Shown here: piece by piece, positions 34,801 to 47,600 of the stretch
Layout: each line of letters opens with the position of its first letter
Position numbering within the stretch: the stretch's first letter is position 1
DNA from: Limnomonas spitsbergensis
Lineage: Eukaryota > Chlorophyta > Chlorophyceae > Chlamydomonadales
Assembly (NCBI GenBank): GCA_037349105.1
Contig: JAYJMM010000090.1
Coordinates: 1,290,001-1,354,000, forward strand
Direction of reading: 5' to 3'
DNA: 64,000 nucleotides
The notes under the pieces: model-generated
Database searches by the model: none
Told to the model about the DNA's origin: nothing
The model's input: the letters and a program-made list of their open reading frames with translations, nothing else
Made by a program: the position numbers and the translations under genes

Positions 34801-35021
34801 GTCAGTCAACATTGAATCGTACGAATGTTGCACTAACTCGGTCTCAGTTGCAGAGTAAATCGAAGTGATAGTTCCATCTCTCGTTCCCTCAAGCAACCCT
34901 CAGGTACGGAATCAGGTACGGAATCGCCTAATATTTGCGGAATGGTTTGAGGTGCTTATATTTAATACATATGAAAGGCTGGCGTATACGGCATATGGCA
35001 TATTTTAAAGCAAGCTGCGCG

Positions 35022-35144
35022 AAGCGCAGCCATTCTTGGGCTGACTGTCCTATACCCTGCGTATGACGTTGGGCGATCTCTAATGTGGTTGAAAGAAATC
35101 TGGCATACGTACGGTATTCGAGTTTTGAGTGACAGACTTATCTG
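35022..35144 (-). repeat. Right terminal inverted repeat
   Basis: Inverted copy of the left arm, ending CTTATCTG at 35144. It lacks the extra CGCTTAGGG duplication of the left arm. Confidence 0.85.
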
Positions 35145-35151
35145 GCAACTC
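35145..35151. repeat. Right target-site duplication GCAACTC
   Basis: Exact copy of 29387-29393, immediately outside the right TIR. Confidence 0.85.
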
Positions 35152-35284
35152 TGCCTTCCCCGTCCCGTCAGGTATGTACTTCGGGTTTGAATCGCCCATA
35201 ACCTAACAACATCTGCGGCATATCCACGGCTTTAACGGTATCAGTGTCAAAAACGTGTCGTCAAAAGAGCCAATTCAATTCGCC

Positions 35285-35644
35285 ATGCCCGAATCGCGCC
35301 GGAATTTGAACGCTGGTGCGCTGTCGGAATACCAGCGCCGAGTGTCCGAGGGGGGCAGCCACCCCCCCCCGACACATTCCACTCACGGCAGCGATCATAC
35401 AACGTCAGCAACATCACAAGAGCTCGCGAAGCCAACGCAAATATCGCTGGAATCCCATCAAGTCGAGCCCTCGCTGTCGTCGACGTTCTTCGGCGCCGGA
35501 CCATCTTTTTCCTCGGCGTCGAGGGGATCCTTGATGCCCTTTTCGATGGTCGGCCCGATCATGATGGGCACGATGACGCACACCTCGAGCATGCGTCAGC
35601 GAGATGCTTCCTTCTTCCGTTCCCTGAATGAACACGGCTCAGAG
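35285..35644 (+). CDS. SulP gene exon 1 (tentative)
   Basis: ATG at 35285 opens 120 codons of Ser/Thr/His-rich cytosolic-type sequence (MPESRRNLN...SLNEHGSE) ending at GAG|GTACGA in phase 0, compatible with exon 2. This matches the disordered N-terminus expected before the membrane domain. Identity rests on phase and composition only; the opposite strand is also partly open. Confidence 0.5.
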
Positions 35645-38600
35645 GTACGAGGGTGGATGCAGACAGGGTGACACTGCTTGCTTGCCCCAGCCATACTATC
35701 GATCGGCCTTGTCACGACATGGGCGCAATGACATCTCCTGCATGCACCGCTGCCAATCCTGAGGTCATTTGGAGGATCAGCCCTCAGAGGTTGATTGGAG
35801 GGGCAAAAGAGTCATGGCACATGAAGATGTGGTGGGGTGTGTGGGGGAAAAACAAAAAGGGCATGGCAGCACAATCCGGCTAAACCTGCACATATCACGC
35901 CGTATCGTGATACGTGCGGTTAGGTCTGTAAGTTGGCCCTGTTCGGGGCGTACAGTGCTTGGGGAGCCAGTTGGCGTGCGGCGGTGGCGCGTGCGTGGTG
36001 TTGACACAAGTGTGAGCTGGGTGTGCTCTAGGCAAGACAAGGGAGAGGGGGGAGTAATCATCATCAGTAGAGGATTATCTCCCTCCCCTCTCCCTTATCG
36101 TCCAGGACACCGGCCCACCTTTGATCACGATGAACGTCTAAAAAGGAGGCGGATGTCTAGAACATCTGCGACCATGTTCCGTGTTTCTGCCCCCCCTGGG
36201 ACAGGCTGGTCCCCTCTGACAGACGACTTGCCTGCCACATCCGCACTCATGTTTCATTTGTCCGCCCCCTTGCTGAGGGCACTGGCCCATGATTGATCAC
36301 GAGGGACCCCTCAAAAAGGGCGAGATGAGGGTCTAGAACATTCGTGTGCATGTTCCATGTCTGCCGGTCTGCCCCCCTGTCCAGGGCAATGACGGAGCTG
36401 CAGACACGCTGGCTCTATCTGAAAAGGATTAAGACGCCTGTTACATCTGCCCCCCCCCGGTTCAGGGCACTGGCACAGCTGCAGACACGTTGGATCTCTC
36501 TGACAAGGACGATGGGTTCAGTGCCCGTGGATCTGGCAGTCTACGCGGGAGAGCTGGCTTGACAGGTATTGTACGGATCAAATTTCTGGGAGGTTCAGAG
36601 CTTAGGCTTTTTGGGCTGAGGCGTGGAGCAGGCTTGCCTTGATATCACACGGTTAAACCTGTGCCGTACCGTGCTACCATGGTAGTACAATCTGGCTTAA
36701 CCTGTGCCGCATCGTGTTGTATCATGCTAACTTGATAGTACAAAATCTGGCTTAACCTGTGCCGTATCGCGTTGTATCATGCTACCTTGGTCCCAGCCTT
36801 GCCCCCAAGACCTCTGGTGGGCCTGCAAAGTCCTGCAGATCCTGTGGATCATCCGGAAATCCTAAGCCCTAAGCCCTAAATCCTAAACCCTTAACCCTAA
36901 ACCCTTCAGATCTTGTGGATCATTCGGAAACCCCAAACCTAAATCATAAACCCTAAACCCTTCAGATATTGTGGATCATCCGGAAACCCCGCGTTCTGAA
37001 GGTTTACCCTGAACCTGTAAACCCTGCTTTGCCCCTGTAAATGTTACCCCTGCCCTTTTAGCCTGAACCTGGGCCCCCCTGCCCTAGCCCTGAACATTTA
37101 AGCCCTGCCCTTGACCCTGACGTGTCACATAGTGCCAACCGTAGCCTCTACGCCACTACTACATGTGCACAGGCCCTCGGATGTTGAGGATCAGCCAACC
37201 CCCCCTGCCCTACCCCTAAACATGTAAGCCCTGCCCTAATCTTAAACGTGGCACCCCTGCCCTACCCATGTAACCCTGCCCCTGACACACACCCCTGATC
37301 CCAAGCACCCTGCCCCCCAGAGTTACTTGGTTGGTGCTTCAGACACAATTCAACTACATCACGGCCTGTGGCCGAGGGGTCTGGAACATCAAAAAATACT
37401 GCGCAGGCCACCGGTCGTTGGCTGGACCAGGTTCGGCCCAGCGGCGGCCGCCCATCGGTCTGTCTAAGGTGGTCTTCTGCGACTCCTAAACCATTAGTGT
37501 CCTGTACTCTTCACCCTAGCCCCCCAACAATCTGCCCGCTGCCTCCCCACCCTTTGCTTCAGCTCCCTTGCTGGATGCCGCTGACTTGGAAGATCCAGAT
37601 CCAGCTCACCCGCACCCGCCACACCACGTCACTCCGCACCACCTGCCGGGCCTCGCGCTCGCCGAATCCGTCAAGAAGACGGCGGCGGTCGACAACGCAG
37701 CGCCAGCCAAGCAGCCGCAGGGGCAGCTGGACGGGGGCATCCCGCGCGCGATGATTTGCGGCTTCATCAATGCGCTCGTGGCCCTGCCGTCGCTCATCGC
37801 TTTCACAACAATCGTGTTCCGGGTGGGTATGCGACGATGTCTCCAGCTGGAGAAATTATTTTCGGTGGTGAAACAAATGCGTTTTGGGGATTTACGTGTT
37901 TAAGAACACGATTTCGGTGCAATGTAACCACACCGCGCGCGCGCTCATTTTCGGAAGCGTCAACGCGACCGCAAGCATGCCGTCGCTGATCGCTTGCAGG
38001 GCCATTGTGTTCCGTCCGGTGGGCTCTGCATATTTCTTGAATGGGGATTCAGGTAAGATCCATTTTGATATCCAGCGACATCACGGCCTTTCGCCTTTCG
38101 CCACCTGCACGTTGATTTTGCTCCGGCAGTCCAGGTTGCTTGCGAGCGTGCCGCTCCGTCTTGCAGAGTGCTTCATCCACAATTCAGCCACATCACGTCC
38201 GGTAGAGCTCACCCTGAACCCGGAACCTTACACCCTGAAACCTGAACCCTAATCCTTGTTTTGATTATATGAAACCCCCTCAACAGACGCCCCTGTACGC
38301 GCCCTTCATCGGCCCCCTCTGCAAGTTCCTGTTCTTCAGCAGCGCCATCCACCAGATCAACACCTGCTTGTTCGGCTCACTCCCCTTCGCAGTCGGTGGG
38401 TGGAGCCCTCGGGGTTTAGGGTGCAGGGGGTGGCGGGCGTGCTGATTTGAGGGTTTAGCGGTGGAGCCCTCGTGGTATTGGGCTGCACGGTGGAGCTCGC
38501 TGAGTTTGGGGTTTTGGTAGAAGGTCGAGGGTTTAGGGTAGGGCCTCATGTTTCTCTTGGTCATGACGGCCAGCGTCGCTTAAATCAGCTCCGGGCAAGC

Positions 38601-41600
38601 TTCTGTCCAATTACACTTCGTATTTAAATTTGGATCTTCAGGCCAGGTGCAGGACATCGGCCGCATCTTCTTCTCGGCCGTGGCAAGCAGCGCCGCTTGA
38701 ATCTGCTCTGAGCAACAGCTTGATTTTATACACTGTTGAATTCGACTTCAAATTCAAATTCGAACTATCCCTGATCTCAAATCTTCAGGCCAGGTGCAGG
38801 ACGTCGGCCTCATCTTCCTCTCGGCCATGGCAACCAGCATCGCGGAGATCTGCACTGAAAAGGGCCTGTCTGCCGAGGTGGCGCTGGGGACATCACTGTT
38901 GACCTTCTGCGTGGGTACGGTCACGGCGGGCGCACTGACAATTGCCGTTGGTGAGATGGTCAAGGGTTCAGGGTCAAGGGTTCGTTCATGGCCTGTCTGC
39001 CGAGCGCACACTGACCTTCTTTGCTGGCCCTCTGCGTGGGTACGGTCACGGCACGCTGACGATACTTGTGGGTGAGTTGCTTTTGGTATTATGCGCTGCA
39101 ACTCTGTGGGCATGCCCAATTGCCCACCTGTCGGGGTCTTCCCGTCGAAAACAGGTAACCCTTAACCCCAAGCCCTAAAACCAGGGTCTTAAGTCTTAAC
39201 CCTGACCCCCTGACCCCAAGGCTAAAACCCCATGCTCTTTACCTTAAGCCCTAAATCCCAAGCCTTAAATCCCAATCTCTAAACCCTTATCCCCCAGGCC
39301 CTTAACCCCAGGCCCTCAACCCCAAGCTCTGAACCCGAGGCCCTTAACCTCAAGCTCTTCACACTTAGTCCTTAACCCCAAGCTCTGAACCCCAAGCTCT
39401 TAACACTTAGCCCTACATTTTCAGCTCTGAACCCCAAGCCCTAATTCCCAAGCTCTTACCACCCAGCCCCAAACCCCAAGCCCTAAATTTCAAGCTCTTG
39501 ACACTCAGCCCTAAACCCCAAGCTACTTACCCTAGGCCGTAACACCCAAGTTGTAACCAGAAGCGCTATAACCCTAAACCCCCAAGGCATATGCCATCAA
39601 CACAAAACTCTGACCCCTGCAAATCCCCCCCCAGTCATCCAGACAAGTGCAAGATGTACCAGATGCTACAGTACATCCCTAAACCCTTTCAACCCAAACC
39701 CTCAACCCTCAACACCAAGCCCTGACCCCTGCACCTTCCCCCCCTGCACCCAGGCAAATGCAAGATGGCCCAGATGCTGCAATACATCCCTAAACCCTTT
39801 CAACCCAGACCCTCAAACCTCAACACCAAGCCCTGACCCCTGCACCCATCCCCTCTGTACCCAGGCAAGTGCAAGATGGCTCAGATGCTGCAGTACATCC
39901 CGCTGCCCGTGATCGGCGGTTACCTCGGTTATGTCGGTTACTTCTGCATGGCGGGCGGTGTGTCCCTCGCCTCGGGAGTGCAGCTGCGCAACGTGGCGCA
40001 GTGGCTGAACATGCTGTCATTCGACGCGCTGTCCAAGGTGCTGCCGCTGATCATGACCACCACCACGCTGGTCGTCGTGATGGGCCGCTGCAGGTGCGAG
40101 ACCGGGAATGAATATGCGATTGGTGAGCTAAAGAAGGGATCGGGCGTTTACTGCCTTCGGCTGGTCTGACCTTTGTCGCTCGTTTCGCCCGACCTTTGAC
40201 GTTCAGTGAACTTGCTGTATTGATCACGTTTGAAAAGCTGTACATTATGCTGTACAACATGCTGTACAAGATGCTGTACAAGATGCCGGGTACCAGTGTT
40301 TAGATATTTTGCCGTACCTTTTCTTCTGCACTTTTAAGTAGCCGATCAATAACTGCATACCGTACCTGAAGATTAGGGTTCAGGGTGTAGGGTTGACCTG
40401 GAGATTTGGTTTTGCCTTTCCTCACATTGAGGGGACATGAGTATGCTAGTCACCGACTGTCGACGCCAGTTTTCTGCCCGAAATGTAGAGTTTTGGTTTG
40501 CTTTAATGCCCTTGGGTTTGCTTTAATGCCCTTGTGGTTTGCTTTAATGTCCTGAAAACGAACGTTTGCTTTCAGGGTAGCATGAAAATAATCCATGTTT
40601 TTAAACCTGAGGGGAGACAAATCAAATAAGCGGTACATCATTTTAATTACACTGTGATTGCATTTTACTTGAATTTGGATATCCTTGCCCCCTCTGTATT
40701 TCATTATAAATTTGGTATGCACTTGGCCACTCGTCGTGTTCATGCTAGCGCTGGGGAGTGCTGTCACAGCCACGAACGACATGCTGTCACAGCTGCTGCC
40801 TCAACCCTCATGCTAGACGCGCGAATCCTCCCCATTAGCCTCACTCCCCCTCCCCCTCCCCCTTCTCCTCCCCTCTGCCCGTTGTTCCTGGCCCCAGCCC
40901 CTCTATTCCCCTTGCCCCCCTCCCTCTCAGTCATCCTCTTGTCTTACCAGCACTTCTGTCCCCCTTGCCCCCCCTCCCTCCCTCTCTCATAGCCATCCTC
41001 TCGTCATACCAGCCCTTCTGCCCTCCCTTTCCCTCCCTCCCTCCCTCACAGTCACCCTCTGGTTCTTCCGGCTGTGATGGTCTCTGTCCCTTTGCTGTTC
41101 CATGGTGCCCTCTTTGCAAGCGGGTATACCTTGTCCGAGGCGCAGGCCGCCGGCTGGGCCATGAGGCCAACGGTGAGCAGCAGGGAGAGAGGGGCAGAGG
41201 TGAAGACAAGGAGCAAGGGGGCAGCCTGGGGGCAGGGAGAGAGGCAGCCTGGGGGCGGGAAGAGGGAGAGAGGGGAAGGCAAGAACCAAGGGGGCAGCCT
41301 GGGGGCAGGGAGAGGGTAAGTCAAGGAGCAAGGGTGAGCCTGGGGATGGGTTAAGGGTTTAGGCCTAAGGGTTCAGGATTTGGACCCTACGGGTTTAGGG
41401 TTTAGGACCTTCCGGGTTTAGGGTTTAGGATCGTACTGGTTAAAGGGATAAGGGTTCATGACCTTACTAGTTAACGGTCTAGGACTGTAAGGGGTGCAGG
41501 GTTTATGAATAAGGACCTTACGGGGTTTAGGGTTAAGGGACTCCTGATATTTGGCTGGAGCTCCAGCTGGACGGCGGATTGAAAGGCCTCTCGGAAGGAA

Positions 41601-44600
41601 TCGGCCGTCCACCTTTTTCCTGCTAACCCAAATTTCCTAATACATTTACCTAGGTTTCGGGATGGCTTCGAAACCCTGGTTTTAATTAAAACCTAAACAT
41701 TTGAACCCCGAAACTCAGGTCTGAAACCGGAAGCCTACCTCCGCGCTCCGCTTGCAGGCCAGTGTCGGCGAAATCCGAGACCCGCAGCTCGTCTAAAATA
41801 CTTTGTCCGACGGCATTTGGGGGGTTGGGGGCTGTCAGAGGGAATCAGCCACAGACAGGGTCACCAACATGTTTTCCGGAATGCCGGAATCAAAACTACT
41901 CTCCATGTTTTTCAACCCTGCCCCCTCCCTCCATGCAGGCTACCGGCGGCTGCTTCTGGGACCTCTTGCTGATGATTAGGGTTTAGGGGTACCAACCTGT
42001 CCCCCCACCCCTCTGTTTTCTGTGCCCAGGCTACCGGCGGCAACTTCTGGGACCTCTGGCTGATGTTCAACATCCGCCTGGACGGCACCTGGGAGGGCCT
42101 GACTGAGGGCATCTGCTGGGAGGCGCTCACGCAGCAGATCCCAAAGATGCTCGGGCTGTTCATGGTCATCTGCTTCGGAAGCTGCATGTGAGAGAGTGTA
42201 TACGGAATTTGGTGTGATGTCGTTGAACGGAAGGAATGCACGAAACGCTCTGCTTGGGCTGTTCATGGCCATCTGGTTGAGAACAAGGGGCAGAAGAGAG
42301 CTCACGGGTTTGAGGGTTCTACGGGTTTGGGGGTTTAACGGGTTTTGGAGACATCCGGTTTTGGGGGATATACGGGTTTTGGGGATATACGGCTATTGGG
42401 GTTTAACAGGTGAGGGTTGAGGGTTAAGTTGCTTGTAAGAGATCCGAGGTTCAGGGGTCGGGGATTCAGGGTTTAGGCCTTTCTGACAAATCTCCGGCAC
42501 TTGACCTGCAAGCTCTGAATACGAGATCCTGAACCCTCGAAAACTTAACCCGATGACCTTAAGCACTTATCCCCTCACTCCTCACCCCTCTACCTCTAAA
42601 CACAAAGCACTGAACATCCTAACGCCAAACACATACACGTACACTGGGATCCAGCAGTTGTAACCCCAGGCAAAAGACTTCAACGAGCTGCTTGTGACTA
42701 ATTTTTAAGCCTATCACACTCTGTAAGCACCGAGCCCCTGGACCTGTAAACCCCCAACACGTGTCCAGGGATGTGGCCGCCATAGCAGGTGCAGCCGATC
42801 GACTTAAACATGCAGCTCGTGACTAGTTTGTAAGCATCTTGCACTCAATAAACCCCAAGCTTCTGAACCTCTGACCCCCCCCCCCAAACACATGTCCAGG
42901 TATGTGGCCGCCATAGCGGGTGCAGCCGACCGACTTAAACATGCAGCTCGTGACTAGTTTGTAAGCATCTTGCACTCAATAAACCCCAAGCTTCTGAACC
43001 TCTGACCCCCCCCCCCAAACACATGTCCAGGGATGTGGTCAGCCGACCGACTTAAACATGCAGCTCGTGACTAGTTTGTAAGCATCTTGCACTCAATAAA
43101 CCCCAAGCTTCTGAACCTTTGACCCCCCCCCCCAAACACATGTCCAGGGATGTGGCCGTCATAGCAGGTGCAGCCGACCGACTTAAACATGCAGCTCGTG
43201 ACTAGTTTGTAAGCATCTTGCACTCAATAAACCCCAAGCTTCTGAACCTCTGACCCCCCCCCCCCCCAAACACATGTCCAGGGATGTGGCCGCCATAGCG
43301 GGTGCAGCCGACCGACTTAAACATGCAGCTCGTGACTAGTTTGTAAGCATCTTGCACTAAATAAACCCCAAGCTTCTGAACCTCTGACCCCCCCCCCCCC
43401 CCCAAACACATGTCCAGGGATGTGGCCGCCATCCAGCAGTCTTACCCGCAGCCGATCGACTTCAACAAACAGCTCGTAACGATCGGGCGAGCCAACATGA
43501 CGACGGGGCTGCTGGGTGCGGGGTTCACGGGGAGCTACCTGTTCAGTCAGTCCATCTTCACCCTACGGTCGGGAGTCATGAACAGGTGGGTGAGAGGCAG
43601 CGGGAGATGAGGAGTGGGGTATTGTGTGTGGGTGTGGGGCAAGGGAAATGGGTGTGCCAACATGAGGACGGACCTGATGCTTGGAGCGGGGTTCATGGAG
43701 TGCTACCTGTTCAGCCAGGCAGTGTTCATCCTACAGTCAGGAGTCATGTACAGGTGGATGAGGGCAGGGGGATGAGAAGGGGGGTGCGGGGTGCGGGAAG
43801 AGAGGTTCACGGGGAGCTACTTGTTCATAAGGCCGTCTCCACTCTACGGTCAGGGGTTGTGAGCAGGTGGGTGGGGGCAGCGGGGAGCGGTGTTCCATAT
43901 CATGCACAGGATTGGGGGGCAGCAGACAGCAGGGTATGGGGCTTAGGGTTTAGGGTTTAGGGAACCCTGATGCCTGGGCTAAACCATGGTAATGTTTATA
44001 TTCTTTATAATAAGGTCACAGTACTGCAGTACTGCCGCACTGCGGTTCTGGGCATGACTAAATCATATGACAAGTTCAATGCCTTCCTCTTGCTGCATTA
44101 CTCTATTCGCTCGATGGCTGAACCATGGTTCTAGACCCATAGGTAGTGCTTGCCATATCGGTGTTTATCTGCAGAACTGGCACCAGGGTAGAGACCCTAA
44201 GAATCTCAAGTTAAGATGTCAATAACTAGTTTATCGACATTCCTGTGCTGCCTTTGCGCACATGCTTAATGGCTGGACCTTGGTGTCAGGGCACGGTCTT
44301 GCCTCTCACATCAGCTTTATCTGCGGTAACGGCGCGGATGTGGCTTTGGCCCAGGCTGCACCGTCTCCTTTAACTCTCACGCCTCCCACAGAGCAAAGCT
44401 GTTTTTCCTTTCTTTCCATCTGTGGTGTCGGCATTTGTGCATTCGTGACTTATGGATATAACTGGTGGAATGGCTCCTAGCTGTGCTGCCCTGCTCCACA
44501 TGCTCAATGGCTACACCAGGGTAGACAAGGGTAGACTAGGGTAGACTAGGGTAGACTAGGATAGTAGCACCGGCGTTAAGATTTGCATGTGGGTCCCTGG

Positions 44601-47600
44601 TCATGTGCCCGGCAAGGCATCACATGCGGCAGCTTAAAGCAGCATCAGCGGGCGCGTTCCTCAGAAGTCTGCCACCCTTCCTCGGCTGGAAACATGAACC
44701 CTGTAACGCGTCAGACATCCAATGCTGCCATCTCCCTAATCTTCATTTCGACTTATGTCTGCGGGACTGGCACCGGTGCATAACTGCGGTATTTGATGAA
44801 ACCAGTTCAATGGCTTGTTCTTTCAGCCCTGCTCTACCCTGAAACCCTTCACCCGAAATCCCTTGCTGTCTCGCTCGCTCCTGAACCCTCAACCTTCAAC
44901 CTTCAACCTTCAGAACTCAACCTTCAGCCCTCAACCTTCAACCCTCAACCTTCAACACTCAACCTTCAACCTTCAATCCTCAAACCTGAACCCTGCCCCG
45001 CTCCTCAGGTTCAACGGTTGGACCATGGTGGCAATTGAGCTTACACTCTTCGCCGCACCCTTTTCAGTGGTAAGATTCTGATACAGATATGGATCAAGAT
45101 CTATAATCCACATTCTTGTTATGTTCAAATACGGGGTGGTGTTGGAGCTCGCGTTTCTCTGCGGCACCCTGCTACGTGGTAAGATCCAGATCTAGATCCA
45201 GGTACCAGACCCAAGCGTAGGCTGAAAATACTGGATCATGGCGGCGTTGGATCTTGGGCTTGTTGCTGCACTAAACTAAATTGGTTTGATCCAGATCTGG
45301 ATCCAGATTTGTGATTTGTGTCGAGAATGTGCAAAATGCAGGATGGCATCGGAGCTGACGCTCCCTGCTGCAGTGCTGCACCCATCTCTGTAGTAAGATC
45401 CAGCTTTGCATCAAGGACATGCAAAAGACAGGGTGACATTCTTGCACACACTCAATTTGTAGGAACCAGATCTTTATCCAGAACCAGATTTAGGACGTGC
45501 ACTTGTTCAAACATGAAGATCTAGATCTCGCTGTACTGACCTAGCTGCCTACCTGTCACCCACTCGACCTTTTGTCCACTCACTCACACTGTGTTCACAC
45601 TTCATCACACTATATGTCACATGTTCACACTTTTTAAACGTGTGAACAAGCCAATCTTAGCTACCATGAAGCTCTCTGAGCCTTTTTAGGGAGTTTTATC
45701 CGAATGTGATTTGGACAGAAGAACAGATGGCCCCGGGTGTGAACAGATGGCCCCGGGTGTGAACAAGCCAAGCGAAAAAAACAATTAACCCTCCTACAAT
45801 TTATATACATGGAATTTAGACTAATGCAGTCTTAGCTGCCATGATGCTCTCTGAGCCTTTTCCTTAAATTTTATCCGGATTTGTTTTGGACAGAAGAACA
45901 GATGGGCCCGGGTGTGACTCAATCGGTGGAAAAGCTGTCAAGTTGTCAACCTGCCCTCATCCTCCTTGTCCCCACATGCTCCTCCTATCCGCTCCCCTGA
46001 CGGCTTCTTGCACAACGTGCCTACACCCTGCTTCCCCTTTCAGAATTCCCTGCCCGCTCTTTGATCGCCCTGCCAGCATTTGCGTCCCACTCCTTCTCCC
46101 CCCCTACCCCCCTTGCCCGCTCCTTACCCCCCCTGTCCACATCCACACTCCACTCCCCCCCCCCCCTGTCCGCCTCCTCTTCCCACTTCCTCAGGCCGAG
46201 TACTGCCCCTCTTTCTTCTTCGGCGCTCTCCTCGCATGGTTTGGCAGTGACATCTTCGGGAACTGGCTGATCATGTCCTACTGGTGAGACCCTGCATGAT
46301 TCTTGTTTTGTGATCCTTCAGCTCAGCTCAGGCTACAGTTCCGCTATAAGTTCGCTACAGCTCAGATACAACAATCCTATGGTATGCAGATCCTGGTGCA
46401 TCATGCACTGCAGCTCTGAAACCACCGAAAGCCTCAGCCTTAATCCCTACACATTAATCCCTAAATCTGATAGAGGGAGCTCTCTCTGTCCCAGATGGTG
46501 CCGTTCATCTGCATCGCCCTGCCCTGCTCTGAAACCACAAACCTGAACCCTATACTGCTGCGCTATGTGGGAAGCTCCCTCTATCCGCATCTATTCGATG
46601 CATCTTCATCAACCTGTCCCCGCTCTAAAAACACCTTCACCCTACCACCCTAAACTGCTGCGCTCTGTATGAGCGCCTCTCTGCTAGCATCTATTTTGTA
46701 CATCTGCATCCCCCCTCCCCCGCTCTGAAGCCACCTAGACCCTATGTCCTAAACTATGAACCCTAAACCCTAGTATGCCCTAAACTATGAACCCTGAACC
46801 CTAGTACGCCCTAAACTATGAACCCTAAACCATAGTCTGCTGCAAGAAGCTCTCTCCGTCATAGTGTGCCCTGCTCATATGCGTCGCCCTACCCCACTCT
46901 GAACACCTAAACCCTATACCCTAGCCTAAACATTAACACTAAACCCTAAGCCGCCCAAGACATGATGGGAGTTATCTTTGTCCTAGAAGGTGCTGCTCAT
47001 CTGCGACGCCCTGCCCACCGCTCTGGAACCATGTCAACCATGTCAACCATGTCAACCTAAACTGCTGGGCTCTCTATAAGTCCCACTCAGCCTGCATCTA
47101 TTATGTGCATCTTCATCACCCTGCCCTGCGCTGATACCACCTGAACCCTGAACCCTAAACCATGCCGGATCTGTAGGAAGCTGTCTCTGACCGTGTGTGT
47201 CCTGCTCATCTGCATCACCCTGCCCCCTGCGCTGATATAACCTGAACCCTGAACCCTAAACCATGCTGGGTCTGTAGGAAGCTGTCTCTGCCCGAGTACG
47301 TGCTGCTCATTCTCAGCTTTATGTCCATCATGTACGCCGGACTGCAGGACGGTATCGCGGCAGGAATTGTCATGGCCATGCTGTACTTTGTGTACGAGTA
47401 TGCACAGGTGAGATGGTGTGCATGTGTACAGATTTGTGTTAGGCCACGTGCAGGACGGTATCGCGGCAGGAATCGTCATGGCCATGTCATACTTTGTGTA
47501 CGAGTATGCGCAGGTGGGGGCAATCACCATGTTAGGAACAGGTGGGATTAGTGTGGATGTTGTGGTCATGGGCTTCTTGTAGTGGAATCAGTGTAGGTAG

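Larger units (their letters stand above)
29394..35144. mobile_element. 5.75-kb terminal-inverted-repeat element filled with satellite arrays
   Basis: Ends 5'-CAGATAAGTC...GACTTATCTG-3' with TIRs of about 150 bp and a perfect 7-bp target duplication (29387-29393, 35145-35151). The TIR holds a TTAGGG-like motif (CGCTTAGGG, twice in the left arm). No transposase is visible: the long ORFs inside come from tandem repeats. The body is a series of arrays of about 40-, 41-, 146- and 167-bp units plus a degenerate tail. A fragment of a second copy lies at 8871-8990. It could be a non-autonomous DNA transposon or foldback-like element; a 7-bp duplication does not fix the superfamily. Confidence 0.85.

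Noticed and set aside
36860..39600. A chromosome end or internal telomere suggested by CCCTAAA repeats
   Set aside because: The repeats are degenerate, mixed with other words, and confined to introns of one gene that continues on both sides; there is no long perfect array.
40123..40130. Alternative exon 5 donor GTGAGC
   Set aside because: It breaks the phase with exon 6, while the donor at 40094 gives a continuous SulP sequence.
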